A DNA stretch of 16,299 nt from Nitrospiraceae bacterium UBA2166 (lineage in GTDB: Bacteria; Nitrospirota; Nitrospiria; Nitrospirales; UBA2166): contig DCWI01000005.1 of assembly GCA_002328825.1 (NCBI GenBank), positions 1 to 16,299 on the forward strand, read 5' to 3'. Of this stretch, positions 1 to 6,358 are shown one piece after another (the first letter of the stretch is position 1; every line of letters begins with the position of its first letter). The position numbers and the translations under genes were made by a program. Below the pieces are notes generated by a model. The model was not told the DNA's origin and did no database searches. It saw only the letters and a list, made by a program, of their open reading frames with translations.

Positions 1-192
1 GTTTGAATTTGATTTCACCGCAAATGCAGTCAGATGAGGAATATCAGAAAATGCAGAATCAAAAACTTGCAAGTGCCGACAAAGGGTAGCGTAACTATAC
101 AGATAAAAGGGAGTCCCTACTTTGGCCGCAATGTTGCCGATAGCAACACCCTCACAGAAAAAATCCCCGCCGACAAATTTAAAATCATGCAT
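1..192 (-). CDS. lysA: Diaminopimelate decarboxylase, N-terminal part (cut by window edge)
   Basis: The reading frame starts at ATG 192 and runs off the left edge after 64 codons. The fragment begins MHDFKFVGGDFFCEG and ends in AFAVKSNSN. The AVKxN segment is the conserved site in group IV (alanine-racemase-fold) decarboxylases where lysine binds pyridoxal phosphate (K60 here). The upstream VGTPFYLYSYATL stretch also matches the start of the barrel in LysA. The family enzyme decarboxylates meso-diaminopimelate to L-lysine in the cytoplasm, the last step of lysine synthesis. It lies 45 nt downstream of the lptM-like gene on the same strand, so it is probably the last visible gene of the arg transcript. 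The ribosome site is weak. Other PLP decarboxylases of this fold (ornithine/arginine type) are possible from so short a piece, but the arg/lptM context favours lysA. Confidence 0.85.
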   Translation of the reverse strand, partial: MHDFKFVGGDFFCEGVAIGNIAAKVGTPFYLYSYATLCRHLQVFDSAFSDIPHLTAFAVKSNSN

Positions 193-237
193 GGCAACTA
201 TACCTATAAACGATCAACTTTCAGACAAACCTGATTC

Positions 238-396
238 TTATTCTTCCTCATCCTCAATCGACGTTGAACCTGTGTCAAGAAGAAGGTCTTCTGGTGCAAT
301 CGGAGGCCCCTTGACCCCACAGCCCCACATTACCACTAATAACACACTGCAAACCAAAACCAGACACCAGCTTCTGGTTTCATTAATTAGTTTCAC
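238..396 (-). CDS. lptM: Small LptM-like (YifL) lipoprotein, GTG start
   Basis: A 52-codon frame begins at GTG 396, inside the last codons of argH (14-nt overlap), and ends at TAA 238. A clear ribosome site (GGGAAGG) lies about 8 nt upstream of the GTG. The product has a short charged start, a hydrophobic run at residues 11-24 (CLVLVCSVLLVVMW), then GCGVKGPPIAPED and an acidic tail ending EDEEE. C-G-x-K-G-P just after the lipidated cysteine is the hallmark of the LptM/YifL family. In E. coli, LptM assists disulfide maturation of the LptD lipopolysaccharide translocon. The cysteine would be residue 26. The lipobox (MWGC) is unusual, with Trp at -2 and Met at -3, but the position relative to the hydrophobic segment is right. 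In E. coli yifL sits next to dapF, so linkage to a lysine-pathway gene (here lysA) is a familiar context. The function is inferred from the motif. Confidence 0.8.
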   Translation of the reverse strand: MKLINETRSWCLVLVCSVLLVVMWGCGVKGPPIAPEDLLLDTGSTSIEDEEE

Positions 397-1789
397 GCTC
401 TAACGCCTTCCCAAGGGAGGCAAGTTTTCTTTCGACCCTTTTCCGTGCAGTTCCACCAATTGCTGACCGACGCTTAAGCGACCCCTCAACCGTCAACACT
501 TCAAGTGCTCCTTTATCAAACTTGGTCGTAAATGTTCGAAGTTCCTTTAAGGTAAAGTCAGTAAACTTTCGGTTGTTCTCCGAACAAAACAGCACCATCC
601 GACCAACAATATGATGAGCCTCTCGAAATGGAATTCCTCTCGTCACAAGGTAGTCGGCAAGATCAGTCGAAAAAATCCATTCATCCTGAGCTGCCAAAGC
701 CAATACTCCACGATTGACAGTAATGCTTTGAAAAAGTTTTGGGTACAGACTCACACACGCACTTACTGTCTCCATTGTGTCAAACAATGGAATTTTATCT
801 TCCTGTAAATCTCGGTTATAGCTAAGGGGAAGTCCTTTCATAACAGTAAGTAAACCAATGAGATGGCCGTACACCCGCCCAGTTTTTCCACGCACGAGTT
901 CCGGCACATCCGGATTTTTCTTTTGTGGCATCATGCTACTCCCAGTACACACCGCGTCATCAAGTTCAACAAACTGGAATTCGTTTGATGACCACAAAAT
1001 CAACTCTTCACTGAGCCGAGAAAGGTGCATCATTAAGATAGACACAATCCCAAGGGTTTCCAAAATAAAATCTCGATCCGATACCGCGTCAAGACTGTTT
1101 TCAGTCACAGCGCGAAACCCAAGCATGCGTGCGGTGTATTTCCGGTCAAAAGAAAAATTCGGCCCCGCAAGTGCCCCAGATCCAAGAGGCATCACATCGA
1201 TGCGCTTCAGAGCATCACGCAAACGCTGCTTATCACGATCAAACATCTCGACGTATGCCAGCAGATGATGCGCAAATAATACAGGCTGTGCGCGCTGAAG
1301 ATGCGTATATCCCGGCATCACCACATCCCGATAGCATCCGGCACAGTCAACCAGCACCTGCTGAAACTGAATGACCTTTCTCACTAAATCGTTGACGCGA
1401 TCTTTGACATACATACGGACATCCACAGCAACTTGATCATTGCGACTTCTGCCTGTATGCAATTTCCCGCCAAGCTTTCCCAACAAAGCAATTAATCGAC
1501 GTTCGATAGCCATGTGAATATCTTCATCTTCACTTGTAAACACAAACGTCTCACCTTCAATCTCTTGCTCGATCTGTTTCAAGCCCTTCACAATTTTTGA
1601 CGATTCCCGAGATGTTAGAAGCCCCGCTTTTTCGAGAGTCTGACTGTGGGCAATACTCCCACGTATGTCATAACGATAAAGCCTCCGGTCAATAGACAAT
1701 GAGCTGCTAAACCTCTCGACCTCTAGATCAAGAGGCTCACGAAACCGACCAGCCCAGAGCTTCTCTGTCTTGCTCTTCTTAGCGGTCAT
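383..1789 (-). CDS. argH: Argininosuccinate lyase
   Basis: The 468-residue product cleaves argininosuccinate to arginine and fumarate, the last step of arginine synthesis, as a cytoplasmic homotetramer. The family signature GSSMMPQKKNPD is at residues 283-294 and carries the mobile-loop catalytic serine. HTGRSRNDQ at 111-119 and GYTHLQ at 160-165 (His163) are the other two conserved regions that build the active site at the subunit interfaces. Length is normal for the family. The ATG at 1789 overlaps the argG stop (ATGA, 4 nt), which supports this start and suggests translational coupling. The 3' end overlaps the GTG start of the lptM-like gene. No defect is seen. Confidence 0.98.
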   Translation of the reverse strand: MTAKKSKTEKLWAGRFREPLDLEVERFSSSLSIDRRLYRYDIRGSIAHSQTLEKAGLLTSRESSKIVKGLKQIEQEIEGETFVFTSEDEDIHMAIERRLIALLGKLGGKLHTGRSRNDQVAVDVRMYVKDRVNDLVRKVIQFQQVLVDCAGCYRDVVMPGYTHLQRAQPVLFAHHLLAYVEMFDRDKQRLRDALKRIDVMPLGSGALAGPNFSFDRKYTARMLGFRAVTENSLDAVSDRDFILETLGIVSILMMHLSRLSEELILWSSNEFQFVELDDAVCTGSSMMPQKKNPDVPELVRGKTGRVYGHLIGLLTVMKGLPLSYNRDLQEDKIPLFDTMETVSACVSLYPKLFQSITVNRGVLALAAQDEWIFSTDLADYLVTRGIPFREAHHIVGRMVLFCSENNRKFTDFTLKELRTFTTKFDKGALEVLTVEGSLKRRSAIGGTARKRVERKLASLGKALERETN

Positions 1790-3003
1790 GATGAGCCACG
1801 TCGCCGAGATGCTTGAATGGCCAACCGAAGTCCGTTCAGCCGAATGAATCCTTCCGCATCTTGTTGCTTATACACACTATCCTCTTCAAATGTCGCCAGA
1901 TCTTCGCGATATAAAGAATTGTCTGATCGTCGTCCAACAACGGTACATCCCCCTTTGTACAACTTTACTCTGACCGTCCCAGTGACATGCCGTTGAGCCT
2001 CATCAATCGCACACTGAAACATTTCACGTTCTGGAGAAAACCAATACCCCTCATAGACGATTTTGGCATATTGAGGAATCAGTCCATCACGCAAATGAAC
2101 AACCTCTCTATCCATCGTAATCGACTCAATTCCCCGATGTGCCACGTGAAGAATAGTTCCACCTGGCGTCTCATATATCCCTCTCGATTTCATCCCAACA
2201 TAACGGTTTTCGACAAGATCCAATCGTCCAATTCCGTACATCCCTCCGATCTTATTTAAATATGACAGCAAGTCAGCAGGTGACAGTTGTTGACCATCAA
2301 CGACAACAGGATTTCCTGCGTTATATTGAATTTCAAGATATCGAGGTGTGTCTGGACTTGATTCAGGTGCGCTCGTGACTTGATAAACATCTGCAGGTGC
2401 TTCCTTCCACGGGTTCTCAAGAACCCCCCCCTCTGAACTAACATGAAACAGATTCTGATCCACGCTATAAGGTTTTGCCGGAGATGCAGAGACTGGGATA
2501 CCATGCTGTTTCGCATACGAAAGCAAATCATTGCGTGATCGGAATGGCCATGTCCGCCAAGGCGCAACAATGGCAATGTCCGGATCCAACGCTCGAGCAG
2601 CCAGTTCAAACCTCACTTGATCATTCCCTTTACCCGTCGCTCCATGCGCAATAGCCTCAGCACCTTCTATCCGTGCGATCTCCACCTGCCGCTTCGCAAT
2701 CAGTGGCCGAGCAATCGCTGTTCCTAACAAATAGCACCCTTCATATACCGCATTAGCACGAAGCATTGGAAATACGAATTCAGCGGCAAAAACATCACGT
2801 AAGTCTTCAATCCAGACACTACATGCGCCCACAGCTCTTGCTTTTTCACGCACAGCATCAAAATCTTCGTCTTGGCCAAGATCAGCACAAAACGCAACCA
2901 CAGCATATCCAGATTCCTCAATAAGCCATTTCAGAATAACCGACGTATCAAGTCCACCAGAATATGCAAGAACAACTTTCTTTTTCTCAGTGCTCATTAT
3001 CAT
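1786..3003 (-). CDS. argG: Argininosuccinate synthase
   Basis: The 405-residue product condenses citrulline and aspartate at the cost of ATP to AMP, giving argininosuccinate. The N-type ATP pyrophosphatase loop AYSGGLDTS is at residues 13-21. GCYLLGTAIARPL at 89-101 and HGATGKGNDQVRFE at 120-133 are the two classic argininosuccinate synthase signatures. Length fits the family. The ATG at 3003 shares one base with the argF stop (TGATG). Met3 (position 2997) is an alternative start. GGA of TTGGAAAC lies 6 nt before the first ATG and supports the longer form. The gene contains a G8 run (C8 on the plus strand, 2424-2431) that reads through in frame as Glu-Gly-Gly-Val. Confidence 0.98.
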   Translation of the reverse strand: MIMSTEKKKVVLAYSGGLDTSVILKWLIEESGYAVVAFCADLGQDEDFDAVREKARAVGACSVWIEDLRDVFAAEFVFPMLRANAVYEGCYLLGTAIARPLIAKRQVEIARIEGAEAIAHGATGKGNDQVRFELAARALDPDIAIVAPWRTWPFRSRNDLLSYAKQHGIPVSASPAKPYSVDQNLFHVSSEGGVLENPWKEAPADVYQVTSAPESSPDTPRYLEIQYNAGNPVVVDGQQLSPADLLSYLNKIGGMYGIGRLDLVENRYVGMKSRGIYETPGGTILHVAHRGIESITMDREVVHLRDGLIPQYAKIVYEGYWFSPEREMFQCAIDEAQRHVTGTVRVKLYKGGCTVVGRRSDNSLYREDLATFEEDSVYKQQDAEGFIRLNGLRLAIQASRRRGSS

Positions 3004-3923
3004 CAGTTTCCAAGCAGTTGTACAAGAATTGCTTTCTGAACATGCAATCTATTTTCGGCTTGATCAAACACAATCGATTGTGGCCCGTCGATCACATCGG
3101 ATGTGATCTCTTCGCCCCTGTGCGCCGGCAAACAATGCATCACGAGCGCTTGAGGCTTTGCCTCAGCTACAAGCGCCTCATTCACCTGATAGCCTGAAAA
3201 TACATTGTCCCGAGTGTTCTTTTCTCCCTCGCATCCCATGCTTGTCCAAACATCAGTATAGATGAAGTCTGCATTTTTTACTGCACTTACTGGATCAGTT
3301 CCACATTCAACAGTTCCTACATGAGACCCCATACATGCCGCATCCATAATCGCCTGATGTGGTTGATATCCTGCCGGACACGCAAGCGATAAAATCATGC
3401 CCATGCGCACAGAAGCTTCAATTAAAGAGTGTGCCACATTATTCCCATCCCCAACATATGCAATTTTTACTTTTTGCAACTGACCTACACGCTCTTGTAT
3501 CGTGAAAAGATCTGCGAGAACCTGGCAAGGATGATGAAGATCTGTCAAACCATTAATGACTGGAATCATCGCGTGTAATGCCCACTCTTCAAGCACATCT
3601 TGTCCAAATGTTCGAATCACAAGACCATCGACATAACGGGAAAGAACCTTCACCGTATCGGCCACACTTTCCCCACGAGTCATCTGGCTTCCTTCCGATC
3701 CAAGCACAAGTGAATGTCCTCCCAACTGAGTCATAGCCACTTCAAAAGAAATACGCGTTCGGGTTGATGCCTTTTCGAAAATAAGGCCGATAGATTTTCC
3801 TGCGAGAGGCCATGATGAGACCTGATCCGAGCGGTTTGCTTTCATCATACTTGCACTACAAAGGATTTCGTCGATCTCAGTCACGCTAAGGTCTGCAATC
3901 TTCATAAGATGTGTTGGCTTCAT
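3003..3923 (-). CDS. argF: Ornithine carbamoyltransferase, anabolic type
   Basis: The 306-residue product transfers the carbamoyl group from carbamoyl phosphate to ornithine, giving citrulline. The carbamoyl-phosphate-binding motif STRTR is at residues 53-57, HPCQ at 131-134 and the ornithine-binding loop HCLPAHRGEE at 263-272. DVWTSMG (224-230) is the segment typical of ornithine rather than aspartate carbamoyltransferases. The length and the place between argD and argG indicate the anabolic enzyme rather than catabolic ArcB. The ribosome site before ATG 3923 is weak. The gene follows argD after 13 nt, so coupled expression is likely. Acetylornithine carbamoyltransferase (ArgF') is a remote alternative, but the HCLPAHR loop argues for the ordinary enzyme. 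Confidence 0.97.
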   Translation of the reverse strand: MKPTHLMKIADLSVTEIDEILCSASMMKANRSDQVSSWPLAGKSIGLIFEKASTRTRISFEVAMTQLGGHSLVLGSEGSQMTRGESVADTVKVLSRYVDGLVIRTFGQDVLEEWALHAMIPVINGLTDLHHPCQVLADLFTIQERVGQLQKVKIAYVGDGNNVAHSLIEASVRMGMILSLACPAGYQPHQAIMDAACMGSHVGTVECGTDPVSAVKNADFIYTDVWTSMGCEGEKNTRDNVFSGYQVNEALVAEAKPQALVMHCLPAHRGEEITSDVIDGPQSIVFDQAENRLHVQKAILVQLLGN

Positions 3924-3936
3924 AAAATCAACTCAG

Positions 3937-5127
3937 TTATGCCTTTTGAAACGCGCCTGCAAGCACCTCGATTAATCGATCAATATCATTTTGACTGATA
4001 GTAAGAGGGGGCATAAATCGCAATACTCGTCCACTCGTACAGTTGATTAAGACCCCTTGCTTACGGCAAATGTCAACAATATGAGTTCCCTCAATACTCA
4101 GTGCTAACCCTAGCAACAATCCTCGCCCACGCACTTCTTGAATACATCCAAACCTTTCCTTTAGCCCGTATAGTTTTTTCTCAAAATACTGGCCAATCTC
4201 TCGACAACGATCAAGCAATCCGTCTTCTAACAATTTGTTCAAAACAGCACGTGCTGCCGAACAAACCAGAGGATTGCCCCCAAGAGTACACCCATGCATC
4301 CCAGGGCTAAATGCTCGTGCTACCTTTTCAATAGCCAAACAGGCCCCAACAGGAACGCCTCCGCCTAAACCTTTTGCTAGCGTCATAATATCTGGAATCA
4401 CTCCATCGTGCTCATATGCAAAAAAATGTCCGGTCCTTCCTATACCAGTTTGCACTTCATCAAAGATCAGCAAACTACCAGAACGGTCACACAAATCTCG
4501 TATCTCATGGAGAAATTTCCGTTCCGCAATCACAACACCACCTTCCCCTTGAATAGGTTCAAGCAAGATTCCCGCTGTGTTTTCCGTAACAGCGTTTTTA
4601 GCAGCAGCCACATCATTAAAGGGGATATGAACAATGCCAGGAAGCAGTGGTCCAATTCCTGTGTGAAATCGTGCTTGACCTGTTGCGGTAATGGCCGCCA
4701 TTGTACGACCATGAAAACTATTCTCCATAGCTATAATTTCATAGCGATCGGCTCCATGTGTTTGTGTCGCATATTGCCTCGTCAGTTTTATTGCAGTTTC
4801 GTTGGCTTCCGCACCGCTATTACAAAAAAACACCTTGTCAGCAAACGAGTATTCGACAAGTATTTTGGCTAACTGAACCTGTGGTTCAGTGTGGTAGAGA
4901 TTAGACACGTGAACTAGCCTAGCAGCCTGGGCTATAATCGCTTCCGTCACCTCTCCAGAGCAGTGTCCTAATACATCTACGGCAACACCAGAAACAAAGT
5001 CAATATACTCACTCCCCTCAGGATCGTAGACACGACACCCAGTCCCTCGCATAAGCGCAAGAGGTTGCCGCGCATAGGTATTCATGAGATAGAGTTCAGC
5101 TCCAGCCATGATCTCTTCAGTTGTCAT
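3937..5127 (-). CDS. argD: Acetylornithine aminotransferase (class III PLP enzyme)
   Basis: The roughly 396-residue product converts N-acetylglutamate semialdehyde to N-acetylornithine, with glutamate as amino donor. Counted from the GTG at 5130, motifs of class III aminotransferases are SGAEANE (105-111, cofactor phosphate site), FDEVQTGIGRTG (223-234, Asp224 to the pyridine nitrogen) and TLAKGLGGGVPVGA with the Schiff-base Lys253. Length is standard for ArgD. Two starts touch each other, GTG 5130 and ATG 5127. A GAGGTGGAAGAG purine stretch serves both, and ATG 5127 is chosen as the stronger codon. It is the first gene of the arg block, so the leader at 5128-5241 probably carries its control signals. 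The related activity N-succinyl-diaminopimelate aminotransferase (DapC) is often catalysed by ArgD and would suit a cluster that also holds lysA; the sequence cannot settle this. Confidence 0.95.
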   Translation of the reverse strand: MTTEEIMAGAELYLMNTYARQPLALMRGTGCRVYDPEGSEYIDFVSGVAVDVLGHCSGEVTEAIIAQAARLVHVSNLYHTEPQVQLAKILVEYSFADKVFFCNSGAEANETAIKLTRQYATQTHGADRYEIIAMENSFHGRTMAAITATGQARFHTGIGPLLPGIVHIPFNDVAAAKNAVTENTAGILLEPIQGEGGVVIAERKFLHEIRDLCDRSGSLLIFDEVQTGIGRTGHFFAYEHDGVIPDIMTLAKGLGGGVPVGACLAIEKVARAFSPGMHGCTLGGNPLVCSAARAVLNKLLEDGLLDRCREIGQYFEKKLYGLKERFGCIQEVRGRGLLLGLALSIEGTHIVDICRKQGVLINCTSGRVLRFMPPLTISQNDIDRLIEVLAGAFQKA

Positions 5128-5140
5128 CACTCTTCCACCT

Positions 5141-5185
5141 CACTCACACTATGAGTGCCACCTGTGACGCTAAAATAGCGATCAC
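5141..5185 (-). promoter_or_regulatory. Two consecutive hairpins in the argD leader
   Basis: Reading toward argD, the first hairpin has arms GTGA+CGCTA / TAGCG+TCAC (5185-5164), with a 3-nt loop and a single bulged base. The second has arms CACTCA / TGAGTG (5157-5141) with a 5-nt loop. The second ends within a few bases of the argD ribosome-binding purines (5134-5139). Neither is followed by a T-run, so they do not look like terminators. They could be an RNA leader structure or a protein operator; no match to the ArgR box of enteric bacteria is visible. The function is not known. Confidence 0.3.
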
Positions 5186-5241
5186 GGCGTACCGAGTTGG
5201 AAAGACATTAGTTTGGCAGGAAAAATCACCGGAAAAGGAGC

Positions 5242-5327
5242 TGGTGCCGAAGGGGGGATTTGAACCCCCACGAGGTTGCCCTCGCTAGACCCTGAATCTA
5301 GTGCGTCTGCCGTTCCGCCACTTCGGC
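5242..5327 (-). tRNA. tRNA-Leu (anticodon CAG)
   Basis: The minus strand folds into a full class II tRNA. The 7-bp acceptor stem is GCCGAAG (5327-5321) with CTTCGGC (5252-5246). The anticodon arm is CTAGA-TTCAGGG-TCTAG, giving anticodon CAG, which reads CUG leucine codons. There is a long variable arm (CGAGG/CCTCG) and a T-arm GGGGGTTCAAATCCCCC. The discriminator base is A, and the CCA end (5244-5242) is encoded in DNA. The long variable arm and A discriminator agree with tRNA-Leu. The gene begins 21 nt after the LysM lipoprotein gene stops, too little room for an obvious separate promoter, so it may be processed from that transcript. A weak stem (CACC/GGTG) using the CCA end followed by five T (5225-5221) could be a leaky terminator. 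Confidence 0.96.
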
Positions 5328-5348
5328 GTACTGCACGATATCTAACTT

Positions 5349-6020
5349 TTACTGATACCCTACAATAAGACTTTGCCCAATGCCAATTAGATCTCCGGTT
5401 AACCCGTTCAGGTCTTTTAGCACATTCACCGTCGTGCTATAACGCCTAGCAATAGCCCATAATGTGTCACCACGCTGGACTTCATGGTAGATCGGTTGTT
5501 CCATCGTTCCTAAAAACTCATCTTCACCCACAATAATCATCTCAGGAGTTTCCTCAACTGCAATAGCCTTCTCGGAAAATTCTTCACTTGCAATGTCTAT
5601 TTCTGGAATTTCAAACGACTCCATCGCAGGCATTGAATCGAGGTCCGGCATTGAATCGAGGTCCATTGCAAAACCTTCAATTCCCCTGTCAGGAACTGAC
5701 GTCGACTGAAGTTGGAGAAAACCCATTTCGTCCTGCAGCCGTGCTTCTTCATCCTTCAAAGCCGAAACCTGTGCCGCCAGTTCGCGATTCTGATCCTCCA
5801 ACTCAAGAGTTTGCGTTTCCAAATCACGCACCTCTCGGCGAAACTTCCGAGCATCAACAGTTCGCTTCTTCTCTTCATCTGCAAGCAGACGCTGCAAGTT
5901 TGTTGACCTCTTTACTTGACTGTCATAGGTTTCGCGAGTCACACATCCTGCAAGCAAAGATGTTACACCAATGATGACAACGGTCCAGATTAACACTTTT
6001 AGGCCCATTAACTCTTTCAC
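5349..6020 (-). CDS. LysM-domain lipoprotein with coiled coil
   Basis: The product is about 223 residues. A hydrophobic signal segment leads to the lipobox LLAGC (Cys26), so it is a predicted lipoprotein. A charged, heptad-rich coiled-coil region follows at about residues 32-100. After it comes an acidic, proline-containing linker with a tandem DLDSMP repeat. A single C-terminal LysM domain lies at about residues 178-221 (VQRGDTLWAIARRYSTTVNV, LNGL, IGIGQSLIV). LysM domains bind the N-acetylglucosamine chains of peptidoglycan, so the protein probably tethers the outer membrane to, or acts at, the cell wall. No catalytic domain is seen. Starts available are GTG 6023, GTG 6020 and ATG 6008. The AGGAGG site sits 6 nt before GTG 6020, hence that choice. 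It lies upstream of tRNA-Leu and has no evident link to urease. No gene symbol is assigned. Confidence 0.88.
   Translation of the reverse strand: MKELMGLKVLIWTVVIIGVTSLLAGCVTRETYDSQVKRSTNLQRLLADEEKKRTVDARKFRREVRDLETQTLELEDQNRELAAQVSALKDEEARLQDEMGFLQLQSTSVPDRGIEGFAMDLDSMPDLDSMPAMESFEIPEIDIASEEFSEKAIAVEETPEMIIVGEDEFLGTMEQPIYHEVQRGDTLWAIARRYSTTVNVLKDLNGLTGDLIGIGQSLIVGYQ
5629..5664 (-). repeat. Perfect 18-bp tandem duplication in the LysM lipoprotein gene
   Basis: Two identical 18-bp units (5629-5646 and 5647-5664) lie head to tail in the linker of the LysM lipoprotein gene and encode DLDSMP twice. The lack of any difference between copies, including at third codon positions, suggests a recent in-frame duplication in a flexible region. 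Confidence 0.9.
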
Positions 6021-6023
6021 CAC

Positions 6024-6358
6024 TCCCCTCCTCAGATCAATATCATGAAAATATTCGCGAGTTGGTATGGAGATCGTAGATTCCTTAGATCACAGTATCG
6101 CTGGACCTCAGTATATTCGATCCGTAAAGCGATTTGCAACATAGAACCTAGAGAATTCGTCAACAATGACAGTGGGTTAGAAGGCTGAGTGAAAATCACA
6201 TTCCAAACTATTGTAGAGAAAACTCAGGCTAAAGCGTGTACACACCTGAAGTATGAAACCAATGAACGACGCCTACTCGCAAAAACGTTCTGAGGCAACC
6301 TACAGGACTCCAACATCCATTTAACCAACAATACGTCCTCGTGCGAAACAAAGATGTG
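6024..6358. other. Gene-free stretch between ureC and the LysM lipoprotein gene
   Basis: There is no convincing reading frame on either strand in these 335 bp. Just after the ureC stop no hairpin with a T-run is obvious, so the end of the urease transcript is not defined by an evident intrinsic terminator. An 8-bp palindrome GTGTACAC occurs at 6236-6243. The half nearer the LysM gene holds a sigma-70-like promoter candidate, listed separately. No urease accessory gene or remnant is recognised here. Confidence 0.6.
6110..6139 (-). promoter_or_regulatory. Candidate sigma-70 promoter for the LysM lipoprotein / tRNA-Leu unit
   Basis: On the minus strand TTGCAA (6139-6134, 4 of 6 to the -35 consensus) is separated by 18 bp from TATACT (6115-6110, 5 of 6 to the -10 consensus). 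Transcription would start near 6103, leaving a leader of about 80 nt before the LysM gene. The position is sensible, but such matches arise by chance in AT-rich spacers. Confidence 0.35.

Noticed and set aside
122..403. 93-codon plus-strand open frame at the left end
   Set aside because: It is antisense to the lysA start, the lptM-like gene and the argH end. Those minus-strand products have recognisable motifs and the plus-strand frame has none.
2256..2609. 117-codon minus-strand frame inside argG suggesting a frameshift
   Set aside because: The full 405-residue argG frame is intact with all motifs, so the shorter frame is an overlapping shadow.
5140..5160. Sigma-54-like promoter ahead of argD (TGGCAC on the minus strand, 5160-5155)
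   Set aside because: The -24 half matches but the bases at the -12 position are GTGT instead of TTGC, and the start site would fall in the argD ribosome site.
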